Assembly: GCA_016190665.1 (NCBI GenBank)
Contig: JACPQD010000009.1
Location: 1-64,000, forward strand
Source of the DNA: Chloroflexota bacterium
Lineage (GTDB): Bacteria > Chloroflexota > Dehalococcoidia > JACPQD01
DNA: 64,000 bases
Reading direction: 5' to 3'
Both the position numbers and the translations under genes were made by a program. This document shows, in pieces, positions 43,173 to 52,019 of this stretch (positions are counted from its first letter, which is position 1; each line of letters starts with the position of its first letter). The notes beneath the pieces were generated by a model. It ran no database searches. It saw only the letters and a list, made by a program, of their open reading frames with translations, and was not told the origin of the DNA.

Positions 43173-43577
43173 ATGGGGTCGGCGGAAGCATCTGTCTCGA
43201 TAGTCCTGTTAGGCGGACTCCTGGTCTTGGCCTGCGGCCCGGCGGCGCCGGCTGGGCCGGCGTCGTCCCCAACCCCGGCCAAGTCCACGGACTGTCCCAA
43301 GCTGGAGAATCGTCTGTACCAGCTCTTCGCCTCGCCAGACCCGGCTGCCTTCGCTCAGCAGTACGGCATCGGCTACTCCGACGGCGCGGTGCGCGTCGTC
43401 GTCGAGATGGGCGACAAGGAGGGCCGGCTACCCGCGGGCTATTCTATCAAGGAGGAGACCCGTTCGGGCGGGCTGGTCCAGGCCCAGGTTCCTCTCAGCG
43501 AACTTTGCAGGCTTTCGAAGGAAGGCTCCGTGAAAGCGATCCGGCTGCCCTTGAGGGCGGTACCCTTGAGACGTTAA
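43173..43577 (+). CDS. Small lipoprotein resembling a subtilase propeptide
   Basis: A 134-residue protein with signal peptide and lipobox LVLAC, then a Pro/Ala/Ser linker. ATG at 43173 follows GGAGG. The C-terminal ~80 residues (AVRVVVEMGDKE ... QVPLSELCRLSKEGSVKAIRLP) have the pattern of the propeptide inside the next gene (TRVVVETSASE ... VPTLGSLADLPQVSFVRRP). It ends 10 bases before that protease gene. It may be a stand-alone folding aid or inhibitor for the protease. No known family is certain. Confidence 0.65.
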   Translation: MGSAEASVSIVLLGGLLVLACGPAAPAGPASSPTPAKSTDCPKLENRLYQLFASPDPAAFAQQYGIGYSDGAVRVVVEMGDKEGRLPAGYSIKEETRSGGLVQAQVPLSELCRLSKEGSVKAIRLPLRAVPLRR

Positions 43578-43587
43578 GGAGAAGGTA

Positions 43588-45423
43588 ATGAAGGGGATTC
43601 GCGGCCGCAAGTTGAGGGTAATCCCTCAGGCCCTTTTTTTGGCGATAGCGAGCATCGTTGTTGCGATGGCGCCCTCGGCCAACAACCAAAGCATCGCTTT
43701 CTCGCAGAGAGCCAGGCCCCCTGAATCAAGTGCAGGGCTGCCCCAGTCCACGTCGCAAAAGGGGCATTTGAAAATGGACTCGGGGCTTTCGGACCTCCTG
43801 GCCGCCTATAAACAAGGAGGACCCGTCCGCGTCAAGGACTTCGCGGATTCGCGCGGCATCGCCCTCGCTTCAGAGATGACGAGGGTGGTTGTTGAGACCA
43901 GCGCCAGCGAAACGGAAGCGGCTATTAAGGCGGCCGAGGCCCTGGGGGCCACGCTGGAGACTACCTATGAACGTTTCGCCCAGATGAGTGTGCCCGTCCC
44001 GACCCTGGGCAGCCTGGCGGACCTGCCCCAGGTCTCCTTCGTCAGGCGCCCCTATCTGGCCAAGCCCCTCAAGATGGCCGCTCCAGCGGTTATCGGCGAA
44101 GGCCTGTCGGTTATTGGCGCCGATGCCTGGCACAAGGCAGGCATCACGGGGAAGGGAGTAAAGGTCGGTCTGGTCGACCTGGGCTTCGATGGCCATCAGT
44201 CCCTCCTCGGTACGGAGTTGCCGGCAAAAGTGATCTCTCGCTCCTTCCGCATCAGCAAGGACATAACGGGCCAGCGCGAATCTCACGGGACCTCCCTGGC
44301 GGAGATCGTTTACGACGTAGCGCCCGACGCCGAGCTGTACCTGGCCAACTTTGAGACTGACATCGAGTTCGCCAACGCCGTCACCTGGCTTATCAACAGC
44401 AAGGTCGACATCATCTCCTGCTCGATCGGGTGGTTCAACGCCGGTCCTGCCGACGGCACTGGCCCCATCAACGATGTGGTGACGAACGCGCGGGAGAACT
44501 TCGGCATCTTGTGGTTCAATGCCGCCGGGAACGAGGCCGAGACGCATTGGGGTGGCAAGTGGGCTGACCCTGAAGGTGATACCTACCTCAATTTTTCTGG
44601 CGGCAGCAATTTCAATTCCTTGTATGCCATCGGCGGCTCCTTTATCACGCTTTCGTTGAGTTGGGATGATCGTTGGGGATATTCCGACAATGACTATGAC
44701 ATGTATCTCTATGATAACACCTATCGCGAGGTAGCCAACTCATTGAACTGGCAAAGGGGCACCGAAGCCCCAACGGAGTTCATCAACTTCTTTGTCACCA
44801 CCACAGGCTTCTACCACATCGGCATAAAGAAATACGACACGAGGCGAGACGCGAAATTCTCGCTGTTCTCTTCCGGCTTCAACTTGAAGTACAAGACTCC
44901 GGAGGGCAGCCTCACCGTCCCCGCGGACACCAAAGCGGCCATAGCTGTGGGGGCCGCCAATTACCTGAATGACCGGCTTGAGAGTTTCAGCTCTCAGGGG
45001 CCCACGACCGACGGCCGCACTAAGCCCGACATCGCTGCGCCCGACGGCATCTCCACGGCAACCTACGGACCGAAGAACTTCTTTGGCACCTCCGCCGCCG
45101 CCCCTTACGCTGCGTCAGCCGCGGCTCTGTTGAAGTCCGCCTACCCCAAGTGGGACGCCGCCCGCATCCAGGCCCAACTGGAAAGCTCGGCCAAACCCCT
45201 GGGCAACTTCGGCAAGAACAACCAGTATGGGGCGGGCAGGTTGAGTTTGGGCCTCCCGCCAGCCGGGCCGGGAACGGTGACGCCAACGCCTTCGGGAACG
45301 GTTACGCCCACGGCCACTCCTGGGCCCAGAACTCCCACCGTCGCGCCTACAGTGGCGCCCACCGCCACTCCGGCGCCGAAGGTGAACTGGCTCTTCCTCC
45401 CGCTGTTTACCAAGGAGCGGTAG
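43588..45423 (+). CDS. Exported subtilisin-like serine protease
   Basis: A 611-residue S8 protease. Residues ~10-30 are a signal segment, and ~95-157 a propeptide. The catalytic residues are Asp197 (GLVDLGF), His233 (ESHGTS) and Ser502 (GTSAAAP). A ~100-residue insertion (about 330-430) before the final core resembles a bacterial pre-peptidase C-terminal (PPC)-type beta domain (NDYDMYLYD, FYHIGIKKYD). The C-terminus is a Thr-Pro linker ending in a hydrophobic WLFLPLF and KER, similar to sorting tails. ATG at 43588 follows AAGGAGAAGG. It is probably cotranscribed with the propeptide-like lipoprotein. Confidence 0.9.
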   Translation: MKGIRGRKLRVIPQALFLAIASIVVAMAPSANNQSIAFSQRARPPESSAGLPQSTSQKGHLKMDSGLSDLLAAYKQGGPVRVKDFADSRGIALASEMTRVVVETSASETEAAIKAAEALGATLETTYERFAQMSVPVPTLGSLADLPQVSFVRRPYLAKPLKMAAPAVIGEGLSVIGADAWHKAGITGKGVKVGLVDLGFDGHQSLLGTELPAKVISRSFRISKDITGQRESHGTSLAEIVYDVAPDAELYLANFETDIEFANAVTWLINSKVDIISCSIGWFNAGPADGTGPINDVVTNARENFGILWFNAAGNEAETHWGGKWADPEGDTYLNFSGGSNFNSLYAIGGSFITLSLSWDDRWGYSDNDYDMYLYDNTYREVANSLNWQRGTEAPTEFINFFVTTTGFYHIGIKKYDTRRDAKFSLFSSGFNLKYKTPEGSLTVPADTKAAIAVGAANYLNDRLESFSSQGPTTDGRTKPDIAAPDGISTATYGPKNFFGTSAAAPYAASAAALLKSAYPKWDAARIQAQLESSAKPLGNFGKNNQYGAGRLSLGLPPAGPGTVTPTPSGTVTPTATPGPRTPTVAPTVAPTATPAPKVNWLFLPLFTKER

Positions 45424-45538
45424 CGACGTCAGTTGCTGATCAAGCGGAACCGTGGTGGCGTGAGGGAGGATATCCGAAGACCGCGATGGCGCAGGGGAGG
45501 GTGTGCATATAGAGACCGCGGTGGTCTTTCGGATACCC
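45424..45538. repeat. Intergenic imperfect inverted repeat
   Basis: ATCCGAAGACCGCGATGG and CCGCGGTGGTCTTTCGGAT form an imperfect stem between the subtilase and mutS stops. It may end both convergent genes. The core AGACC...GGTCT is shared with palindromes at 20321 and 61311. Confidence 0.45.
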
Positions 45539-48133
45539 CTACAATTGCGCGGACCCGTTGAGCTTGCGCTGCAGCTCGTAAAGCTTGGTGATGGCCTCCA
45601 AGGGCGTCATGGAGGAGACGTCCAGGCTGGCGATCTCCTCCAGCACGGGCCCCGATTGAGATCGGGGCGCTCCAAAGAGCGGCAACTGTTCCGCCGGCGC
45701 CTGGCCGCGCCGCCGCCCGCCTATCTGGCGCGGCAGATGCTTTGCCTCCAGGTCCTGGAGGACCTCATCGGCCCGGTGCAGCACCGCGCGGGGCAACCCG
45801 GCAAGCTGCGCCACGTGGATGCCGTAGCTCTTGTCGGCGCCGCCGGGAACGACCCTCCGTAGGAATACCACCTTTCCCCCCTCCTCCGCCACCGCCACGT
45901 TGAAATTGCGCACGCGGGGCAGCACCTCGGCCACCTGTACCAGTTCATGGTAGTGGGTCGCGAAGAGGGTCTTCGTCCCCAGGCGCGGGTGATTGTGCAA
46001 ATACTCCACCACCGCCCAGGCAATGGAGAGCCCGTCGTAGGTGCTGGTGCCGCGCCCGATCTCGTCCAGGATAATCAGCGAGCGCGAGGTGGCGTTGTTA
46101 AGGATGTTGGCCGTCTCCACCATCTCCACCATGAAGGTCGAACGCCCCGTGGCCAGGTCATCCTGAGCGCCAACCCGGGTGAAGATGCGGTCCACCAGGC
46201 CGATAGTCGCCGCGTCCGCGGGGATGAAGCTGCCCGTCTGGGCCAACAGGACGATGAGGGCCACCTGGCGGAGATAGGTAGACTTTCCCGACATGTTGGG
46301 GCCGGTGAGGATGATGAGCTGGTCGTCGGCGCAGGAGAGGTGGGTGTCGTTGGGCACGAAAGCCTCGTCGGAGATGGCCTGCTCGACCACCGGGTGACGC
46401 CCGCCGGAGATGGCGATGCCCTCCTCCCCAGTCAGTTTTGGCTGCACGTAGCCGTGGCGCGCCGCGACCTCCGCCAGAGATAGGAACACATCCACCCGGG
46501 CCAGCGCTGAAGCAGCGGTCAGGATGTCCTCAGCGGCGGCGCCCACCTGGGAGCATACCTGCCGGAAGATGGCCGCTTCCAGCTCGACGATCCTCTCCTG
46601 GGCGTTCAGAATAGTGGACTCATACTCCTTGAGCTGCGGGGTGAAAAAGCGCTCCGCGCCCAGCAGCGTCTGCTTGCGAATGTAGTCCACCGGGACCTGA
46701 CTCAAGTTTGGCTTGCTGACCTCGATGTAGTAGCCAAAGACTTTGTTGTAGCCGACTTTCAGCGACTTGATGCCCGTGCGCGATCGCTCCTCCCGCTCCA
46801 GGCCCGCCAGGTATTGCTTGGCGTCCTTCGAGGCGGAGCGGATGCCGTCCAGCTCTTTGGAGAAGCCGGTCCGAATCACGCCGCCCTCAGCGACGGAAGT
46901 AGGCGGGTCGTCAGTGATGGCCCCGGAAATGAGCGCCACGACATCCTGAAGCGAGGAGCGGGAAGCGGGAAGCGGGAAGGGAGCGCCTCCCGAGTTGAGC
47001 GCCTCCTGAAGCTGAGGGACCTTTTCCAGGCTGTGGCGCAGGGCCACCAGTTCCTTCGGGCTGGCGATGCTCGCGCGGATGCGGTTGACGAGGCGCTCCA
47101 GATCGCCAATGCCGCCCAGCAGGGCAGCCACCTGAGTTCGGCGCAGCAGGCTCTCGTGGAACCACGCCACCATGTCTTGCCGCTTATTCAACTCGGCAAG
47201 GTCCAGGAGCGGCTGGCCCAGCCAACGCTTCAGCAGCCGGCCGCCCATAGGTGTTTTGGTCAGATCGATGACGGACAGAAGCGAGTGGGTCGCGGTACCG
47301 AGCCGGTTGCTCTGGAAAAGCTCCAGGTTGCGCCGCGTCTGGGCGTCCAGCACCATGTAGGCCTCGGCGGAGTAGGTGCTGAGGCCGTTGAGCTGGGTCA
47401 GCGCCCCCTTCTGCGTCTCCTCAAGATAATGGATGATGGCTCCCGCCGCCGCTGTGGCCAGAGGGAGATGGGCGCAGCCGTAGCCTTCCAGGGAAGCCGC
47501 CTCGAAGTGATGCAGGAGCGTCTCCCGCGCCGCGCCCAACTCGAACCACTGGTCGTCGAGATGGGTGACCGGGGCATCCAGCCAGGAAACCGAGCCCTCG
47601 GCGCCCTTGGCCACCAGGACCTCCGAGGGGCGCAGCCTCTCGATCTCCGCCCCCGCATTCCTCGTGGGAAGCTGCGTGGTGGCGAACTCGCTGGTGGTGA
47701 TATCTACGTAGGCGATGCCGACCGCCTCAGCGCCCGGGGCCACAGCCACCAGGTAGTTGTTCGCCTTCTGGGTGAGCAGGCCCGGCTCCACCACCGTGCC
47801 CGGCGTCACCACGCGCACCACCTCGCGCTCCACCAGCCCCTGGCTGGCCGCTGGATCGCTCATCTGCTCGCAGATAGCCACCTTATAGCCGCGATTGATA
47901 AGCCGCGCCAGGTAGTTCTCCAGGGCGTGATAGGGTATGCCCGCCATGGGGACGCGGTTGCCCTTACCCATCTCCCGGGAGGTGAGGGCAATCTCCAGCT
48001 CCCGCGCCGCTATCTTCGCGTCCTCGTCGAAGGTCTCGTAAAAGTCGCCCAGGCGGAAGAGGACGATGGCGTGGGGGTATTTCTGCTTGACGCGGAGGTA
48101 CTGGCTTCTGATGGGGGTCATTGCGGGCTTCAT
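45539..48133 (-). CDS. mutS: DNA mismatch repair protein MutS
   Basis: An 864-residue MutS1. The N-terminal mismatch-binding motif is FYETF within LGDFYETFDED. The Walker A site is GPNMSGKSTYLRQ near residue 610, with Walker B in LIILDEIGRGTSTYDG and the ATHYHEL segment. It recognises mispairs and recruits MutL. ATG at 48133 lies six bases after a -10-like TAAAAT, so the mRNA may be leaderless. Residues ~384-395 (PFPLPASRSSL) are encoded by the 7-bp repeat found elsewhere between genes. That looks like an in-frame repeat expansion in the lever/connector region. Confidence 0.96.
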   Translation of the reverse strand: MKPAMTPIRSQYLRVKQKYPHAIVLFRLGDFYETFDEDAKIAARELEIALTSREMGKGNRVPMAGIPYHALENYLARLINRGYKVAICEQMSDPAASQGLVEREVVRVVTPGTVVEPGLLTQKANNYLVAVAPGAEAVGIAYVDITTSEFATTQLPTRNAGAEIERLRPSEVLVAKGAEGSVSWLDAPVTHLDDQWFELGAARETLLHHFEAASLEGYGCAHLPLATAAAGAIIHYLEETQKGALTQLNGLSTYSAEAYMVLDAQTRRNLELFQSNRLGTATHSLLSVIDLTKTPMGGRLLKRWLGQPLLDLAELNKRQDMVAWFHESLLRRTQVAALLGGIGDLERLVNRIRASIASPKELVALRHSLEKVPQLQEALNSGGAPFPLPASRSSLQDVVALISGAITDDPPTSVAEGGVIRTGFSKELDGIRSASKDAKQYLAGLEREERSRTGIKSLKVGYNKVFGYYIEVSKPNLSQVPVDYIRKQTLLGAERFFTPQLKEYESTILNAQERIVELEAAIFRQVCSQVGAAAEDILTAASALARVDVFLSLAEVAARHGYVQPKLTGEEGIAISGGRHPVVEQAISDEAFVPNDTHLSCADDQLIILTGPNMSGKSTYLRQVALIVLLAQTGSFIPADAATIGLVDRIFTRVGAQDDLATGRSTFMVEMVETANILNNATSRSLIILDEIGRGTSTYDGLSIAWAVVEYLHNHPRLGTKTLFATHYHELVQVAEVLPRVRNFNVAVAEEGGKVVFLRRVVPGGADKSYGIHVAQLAGLPRAVLHRADEVLQDLEAKHLPRQIGGRRRGQAPAEQLPLFGAPRSQSGPVLEEIASLDVSSMTPLEAITKLYELQRKLNGSAQL
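46949..46982. repeat. AAGCGGG 7-bp repeat inside mutS
   Basis: Repeats of (GGAAGCG) read in frame in mutS. The same unit occurs between genes at ~22230-22260, ~49403-49435 and ~60456-60480. Confidence 0.65.
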
Positions 48134-48139
48134 GGGGCT

Positions 48140-48168
48140 ATTTTAGCAGGAATCGAACCTCATGAAAA
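48140..48168 (-). promoter_or_regulatory. Possible leaderless promoter of mutS
   Basis: On the minus strand TTTTCA (48163-48168) and TAAAAT (48140-48145) have a 17-base spacer. The ATG begins six bases after the -10. The -35 match is weak. Confidence 0.4.
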
Positions 48169-48273
48169 CGTAGGGGCATAATGCGTCGCAATGCTGTCTT
48201 ATTAATGTTGGCCTGGGCGTGATTGTATGCTTCCTCTCCCCTGTGGGAGAGGACTAAACGGGTCCATTAGGCA

Positions 48274-48717
48274 CTACACCCACTCCGGCACGCGGATTTC
48301 GCCGGGCGCGAAGGCGGGCGGCAGATACGGCTTGATGTCCAGCACCGGCGTCCCGTTCAGGGCATCCAGCCCACGGACGCGCAGGACGTTGCCATTTATC
48401 CCCAGGAGTTCAACATCTGTGATGCCCAGCGGGTTGGGGTGCTGAGGCGCCCGAGTGGCGAAGACGCCCATGAGGGGCAAGCCCTGATTACCGCGCGGGT
48501 GCACCTTCAAAGGGCGCTCATCGCCCACGCGGTCTATCCAGAAGATGATCACCAGATGGGAAAACTCCTCGATCCGCCACAGGCCATCGGCCAGCTCCGG
48601 CCGCAGGACGATTTCCGACTCCAGCTCCTTCCAGCCCTCCTGAGTGGGTTGGTTGACGCTGTTCCTCACCACACCAATCGGTCTAAGAGTCATCTCGCGG
48701 AGGTCCATCAAAGACAT
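48274..48717 (-). CDS. trmO: tRNA (N6-threonylcarbamoyladenosine37-N6)-methyltransferase TrmO
   Basis: A 147-residue protein of the TsaA/TrmO (UPF0066) family, which methylates t6A37 of tRNA using S-adenosylmethionine. Conserved parts: PIGVVRN, SHLVIIFWIDR, VHPRGN and the signature VFATRAPQHPNPLGIT. The C-terminal LDALNGTPVLDIKPYLP is typical. ATG at 48717 overlaps the end of sfsA by 10 bases, so the two are coupled. Confidence 0.92.
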   Translation of the reverse strand: MSLMDLREMTLRPIGVVRNSVNQPTQEGWKELESEIVLRPELADGLWRIEEFSHLVIIFWIDRVGDERPLKVHPRGNQGLPLMGVFATRAPQHPNPLGITDVELLGINGNVLRVRGLDALNGTPVLDIKPYLPPAFAPGEIRVPEWV

Positions 48718-49397
48718 ACCGGAATCTCCTTGTCCAGCGCCACCTCTCGCGTCGAAACCCGGCAGCGATAGGCGTAGGCTTCGACTCCTGCTTTCGCCGC
48801 CTCGCGCAACGCCCGGCCAAACTCGGGGTCGGTCTCATCCTCGGGGGAGAAGCGGACGGCATCCGCTCGCTGAATAACGAAGACTACCGCCGCGCCGTGT
48901 CCCGATCTCCTCGCCTCCGCGAGCCCGCGCATGTGCCGGGCGCCCCGCGCCGTGATCGCATCAGGGAAGAGAGCCAGGCCGTCCCGTACCAGGGTGCAGG
49001 ACTTGGCCTCGATGTAGCAACGGCGCGGCCCCTCCTCTAGCAGAAGGTCGAAACGGCTGTCCCCGTAGGTGGCTTCCTTCCGGATTGAAGAGTACCCCTT
49101 GAACGGCGCGAGGAGGCCGCTCTCAATCCCTTCACCGACAATTTGATTGGGCAGCCTCGCGTCCACCGATACCAGCGTCCCGCCGAAATCAAGCATGACC
49201 AGGTCAAAGGCCGTCTTGCGGTTAGAGCCTCGTCGCTCCACGAGAAAAACGGGCCTGCCCGGCGTGAGCAACTCCCTCATTCTTCCGGAGTTGGGGAGGT
49301 AAGCGGTGTGCTTATCGCCCTCTATTTCTGCCAGAGCCGAGAAACGGCTGAGGCGCTGGAGGAAAGTGGCCCGTTGTACGTCGCCGCTAATCAGCAT
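48708..49397 (-). CDS. sfsA: DNA/RNA nuclease SfsA
   Basis: A 229-residue SfsA family protein, first known as sugar fermentation stimulation protein, later assigned nuclease activity. Family blocks: ATFLQRLSRF, AYLPNSGRMRELL, SRFDLLLE and YIEAKSCTL, a PD-(D/E)XK-like E-x-K, then FPDAITARGARHM. ATG at 49397 is chosen; the upstream frame runs into a 7-bp repeat and has no ribosome site. Length is typical. It is cotranslated with trmO. Confidence 0.92.
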   Translation of the reverse strand: MLISGDVQRATFLQRLSRFSALAEIEGDKHTAYLPNSGRMRELLTPGRPVFLVERRGSNRKTAFDLVMLDFGGTLVSVDARLPNQIVGEGIESGLLAPFKGYSSIRKEATYGDSRFDLLLEEGPRRCYIEAKSCTLVRDGLALFPDAITARGARHMRGLAEARRSGHGAAVVFVIQRADAVRFSPEDETDPEFGRALREAAKAGVEAYAYRCRVSTREVALDKEIPVCL

Positions 49398-49571
49398 CTG
49401 ACGGGAAGCACGAAGCGGGAAGCGGGGAGCAGGAATCCCCCCAACCGCCGACAGAACCACAGATAAACACAGGTGAACACAAATACACTTGAACCGCGGA
49501 ACACACGAACAGAATTCAGAATTTCGAGTATTCCGGGGTCAGACTCTCTTGCATTCATCATTTATCATTCA
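49398..49571. repeat. Short repeats between sfsA and glcF
   Basis: Three repeat types in tandem: AAGCGGG units (~49403-49435), an ACCACAGATAAACACAGGTG-type block (~49457-49482), and TCATTTATCATTCATCATT-type units (~49556-49578, running slightly into glcF's 3' end). No gene is present. Confidence 0.6.
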
Positions 49572-50867
49572 TCATTCAGCATTTCCTGTTCGGTAAGCCT
49601 CGGACAGGAGCTCGGAGGGATGGACCACCCACAGGGGCATGCGACGATGCTGCGCCCCCAGGCGCATCTGGAGCAGGCAACCCGGGTTGCCCGCCACCAC
49701 CACATCCGCCCTGGTGGAGGCGATGTTGTCCATGGTCCGCTCCAGTATCCGCAGACTCCGGGCCGTATGCGTCAGGTTGTAGATCCCGGCGCTGCCGCAA
49801 CACCAGTCCGGCTCCGGCATGGGCGCCAGGTCCAGTCCGGGTATTCTTTGCAAGAGCTCACGCGGCGGGACGCTAATGCCCTGAGCGTGCTTCAGGTGAC
49901 AGGGGTCGTGATAGGTGACGCGGCGCTTTATCTCGCCCAGGCGCTCGCTCAGCGGGATGCCCGCCAGGAACTCGCTGAAGTCCTTGACTTTGGCGCTGAA
50001 AGCTTTCGCCCTTTCCGCCCACCCCGGCTCTTTCGCCAGCAGCCAGACATAGTCCTTGAGCATCGCCCCGCAAGCGGCGCAGTCGGCGACAATGGTATCC
50101 AGGTCATCAGCGCTGAAGAGATCGATATTGCGCCTCGCCAGCTCTTTGAGGGTCTCGATGTCTCCTTCGGCGCTATGCGGCGCGCCACAGCAAACCTGTC
50201 CCCGCGGCGTGAAAACCTCGCAGCCGTTCTCGGAGAGGACGTGCAGCGTGGCGCGACTGGCCTTTGGGAAAAGGAAGCTCATCGCGCAGCCGAGGAAGAA
50301 TCCGACTCTATGTTTGCGCTCGCCCTTTGCAAGCGTTATCTCGCGGACGGTAAGGTGCAGGGGCCTCTCCCGGAGCGGAGGCAGTAGGTCCGCCATCAGG
50401 GGCAGTGGGCCAGGAAGCCGGTCCAGCAGGCCAGTCTTTCGAAGGAGTCGCTCCAGCCCGCTACGCTGGTAGAGTCGCAGCGGCAGGATAGCGTATTCGA
50501 GTCGTTTGGGATAAGGGATGAGATGCCGGAGGACCAGGTTCTTGAGGAAGGGCTGGGGGCGGCCCTCCTCCATCTGCGCCCGCAGGGCGATGACCGCCCG
50601 GCTCACCTGCACGCCGGAGGGGCAGGCGCTCTCGCAGGCGCGGCAGTCCATGCAGTGGTAGGCATGCCGCCGGAGGTTCTCTCCCGCCGCCAGGTCACCG
50701 GCGACAGCCGCCCTGATCAGTTGCGCCCGGCCCCGCGGCGATTGGGTCTCCAGGCCGGTGTCGCGATAAGTGGGGCAGACCGCCAGGCACAGCCCGCAGC
50801 GGCCGCAATGCTCGATATTCTCGCGGTCGATTTCGTAAAGGTTAGTGGGTGTTGTCTCAGAAGCCAA
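49572..50867 (-). CDS. glcF: Glycolate oxidase iron-sulfur subunit-like (CCG-domain) protein
   Basis: A 431-residue protein with two [4Fe-4S] motifs (CGRCGLCLAVCPTY and CMDCRACESACPSG) and two CCG domains (CCGAPHSAEG; WCCGSAGIYN). It matches GlcF, which with GlcD/GlcE oxidises glycolate or lactate and passes electrons to quinone. No FAD subunit gene is adjacent in the window, so the partner must be elsewhere. The TTG start at 50867 is uncertain. Heterodisulfide-reductase-type or lactate-utilisation (LutA-like) roles are alternatives, but the length and N-terminal ferredoxin favour GlcF. Confidence 0.85.
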   Translation of the reverse strand: MASETTPTNLYEIDRENIEHCGRCGLCLAVCPTYRDTGLETQSPRGRAQLIRAAVAGDLAAGENLRRHAYHCMDCRACESACPSGVQVSRAVIALRAQMEEGRPQPFLKNLVLRHLIPYPKRLEYAILPLRLYQRSGLERLLRKTGLLDRLPGPLPLMADLLPPLRERPLHLTVREITLAKGERKHRVGFFLGCAMSFLFPKASRATLHVLSENGCEVFTPRGQVCCGAPHSAEGDIETLKELARRNIDLFSADDLDTIVADCAACGAMLKDYVWLLAKEPGWAERAKAFSAKVKDFSEFLAGIPLSERLGEIKRRVTYHDPCHLKHAQGISVPPRELLQRIPGLDLAPMPEPDWCCGSAGIYNLTHTARSLRILERTMDNIASTRADVVVAGNPGCLLQMRLGAQHRRMPLWVVHPSELLSEAYRTGNAE

Positions 50868-50945
50868 GGAGCCGCCTTCGTCCAGGAAATTGACTCACTT
50901 TGTCGCGATTTGGCCACGGTATTGCGCAACGCGAAGCTGGGGCGA

Positions 50946-51608
50946 TCATTTGCCATACAAGACAATCTCAAGTTCATCGAACGCCCGCCTGAGGTCGCGA
51001 CAGTAGCTCTCCACAATAAAATACAGGCGTCCAGATGAATCCCTACCGATTCCCGGCCCCGGGCCGCTGGCGAGCATCGCCATGTCACAGCTCTTCTTAA
51101 CGAAGTACTCGTGGGCGAGCCCGCAACGGAAGACGTCGTATACCCCGTTCTGGCGCCCAGGGCTTGCTCGAAACGCCTTGTAATCCGGCCCAAGATCGTC
51201 GAAGAACCGGTTGAAGTTCTCTGAGTCGGTCTTCGCTCGATATTTGAGCTTTCCTCCAAACTCTGTGTAACAAAGGAGACCAAGAGCGGCAATGAAGTTG
51301 CCACCGCCCGGTGTGACACCAAGAGACAGTAAGGCTGATTCATTCACCTGACTCGCTTTGGCAAGCTGTATCTCTCGTTCTACGTCGGAGAACATGAAGA
51401 GCTTTGCTTGCTCGAAGGTTGCCTTGTCTATGCCTTCCTTAGGTCCGACTTCCCTCCTGATCGTCGTGCCATCTGCCCGATGTATCGTAACGGCATACCC
51501 GGCTTGAATCGCCCGAAAATGCTTGCCCCGAACCCCGCCCGCAAAGTCATAACCGACACGCATGCCGTGATCTTCCGTCTGGGCTGATTCAGCTGCTACC
51601 TTCTTCAT
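50946..51608 (-). CDS. Antitoxin-like N-terminus fused to an unknown ~155-residue domain
   Basis: A 220-residue protein. ATG at 51608 follows GGAGG and overlaps the toxin gene's end by 20 bases. The first ~60 residues (MRVGYDFAGGVRGKHFRAIQ) match small antitoxins that follow RelE/BrnT-type toxins. The usual short C-terminus is replaced by ~155 residues containing CYTEFGGKLKYRA, FDDLGPDYKAF and RLYFIVESYCRDLRRAFDELE. I do not recognise that part. The gene order suggests it neutralises BrnT, with the extra domain adding a sensor or effector function. Confidence 0.65.
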   Translation of the reverse strand: MKKVAAESAQTEDHGMRVGYDFAGGVRGKHFRAIQAGYAVTIHRADGTTIRREVGPKEGIDKATFEQAKLFMFSDVEREIQLAKASQVNESALLSLGVTPGGGNFIAALGLLCYTEFGGKLKYRAKTDSENFNRFFDDLGPDYKAFRASPGRQNGVYDVFRCGLAHEYFVKKSCDMAMLASGPGPGIGRDSSGRLYFIVESYCRDLRRAFDELEIVLYGK

Positions 51609-51894
51609 ATTGCCTCCGTTCGCTTCGTGTTGCCTTGCGACAACTGATAACGCGGGTGGAGCCACCGCGTTCGGTATAACTCACCACCAGGACGCGACCT
51701 TTGTCCGAGGCGCCGACGTCAATGAAACGATGCTCATCCGGCGGAATGATCGGGGTCATCAATGGTAATGGAGAGTGGTCGGCGAAGATCGTGGCGCCTT
51801 CCTCGAAACCCACGCGGTGCTTACGATAATTCCCTTCGGCCTTCTCTTCATCCCACTCAGGGTTCAATGCAACTCTGACTCCATTCCAAGCCAT
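51589..51894 (-). CDS. brnT: BrnT-family ribonuclease toxin
   Basis: A 101-residue BrnT-like toxin of the RelE superfamily, an mRNase in a type II toxin-antitoxin pair. Family blocks: WDEEKAEGNYRKHRVGFEEG, ATIFADH, GRVLVVSYTERG and ISCRKATRSERRQYEE. Length and the C-terminal Arg/Tyr-rich motif are typical. A promoter lies at 51936-51965. The next gene encodes not a standard BrnA but an extended antitoxin-like protein. Confidence 0.88.
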   Translation of the reverse strand: MAWNGVRVALNPEWDEEKAEGNYRKHRVGFEEGATIFADHSPLPLMTPIIPPDEHRFIDVGASDKGRVLVVSYTERGGSTRVISCRKATRSERRQYEEGSS

Positions 51895-51935
51895 AGTATA
51901 TCACGGTTGGCGAAGGTCGTCAGGCGGGCCAGAGC

Positions 51936-51965
51936 ATAATATGACGAACCACGGCGAAAAGTCAA
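51936..51965 (-). promoter_or_regulatory. Promoter of the brnT locus
   Basis: TTGACT (51960-51965) and TATTAT (51936-51941) on the minus strand, 18-base spacer, upstream of the start at 51894. Confidence 0.6.
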
Positions 51966-51990
51966 TCGCGGCGGTGAGCTTGGTAGCAGG

Positions 51991-52019
51991 TTGACGGGTA
52001 TTGGGGGAAGTGCTAGTCT
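51991..52019 (+). promoter_or_regulatory. Promoter of the unknown protein/aspartyl protease pair
   Basis: TTGACG (51991-51996) and TAGTCT (52014-52019), 17-base spacer, ~70 bases before the ATG at 52091. It is divergent from the brnT promoter. Confidence 0.5.

Noticed and set aside
50717..51343. Minus-strand frame of 208 codons across glcF and the fused antitoxin gene
   Set aside because: It overlaps two better-supported genes in another frame and has no recognisable domain or ribosome site.
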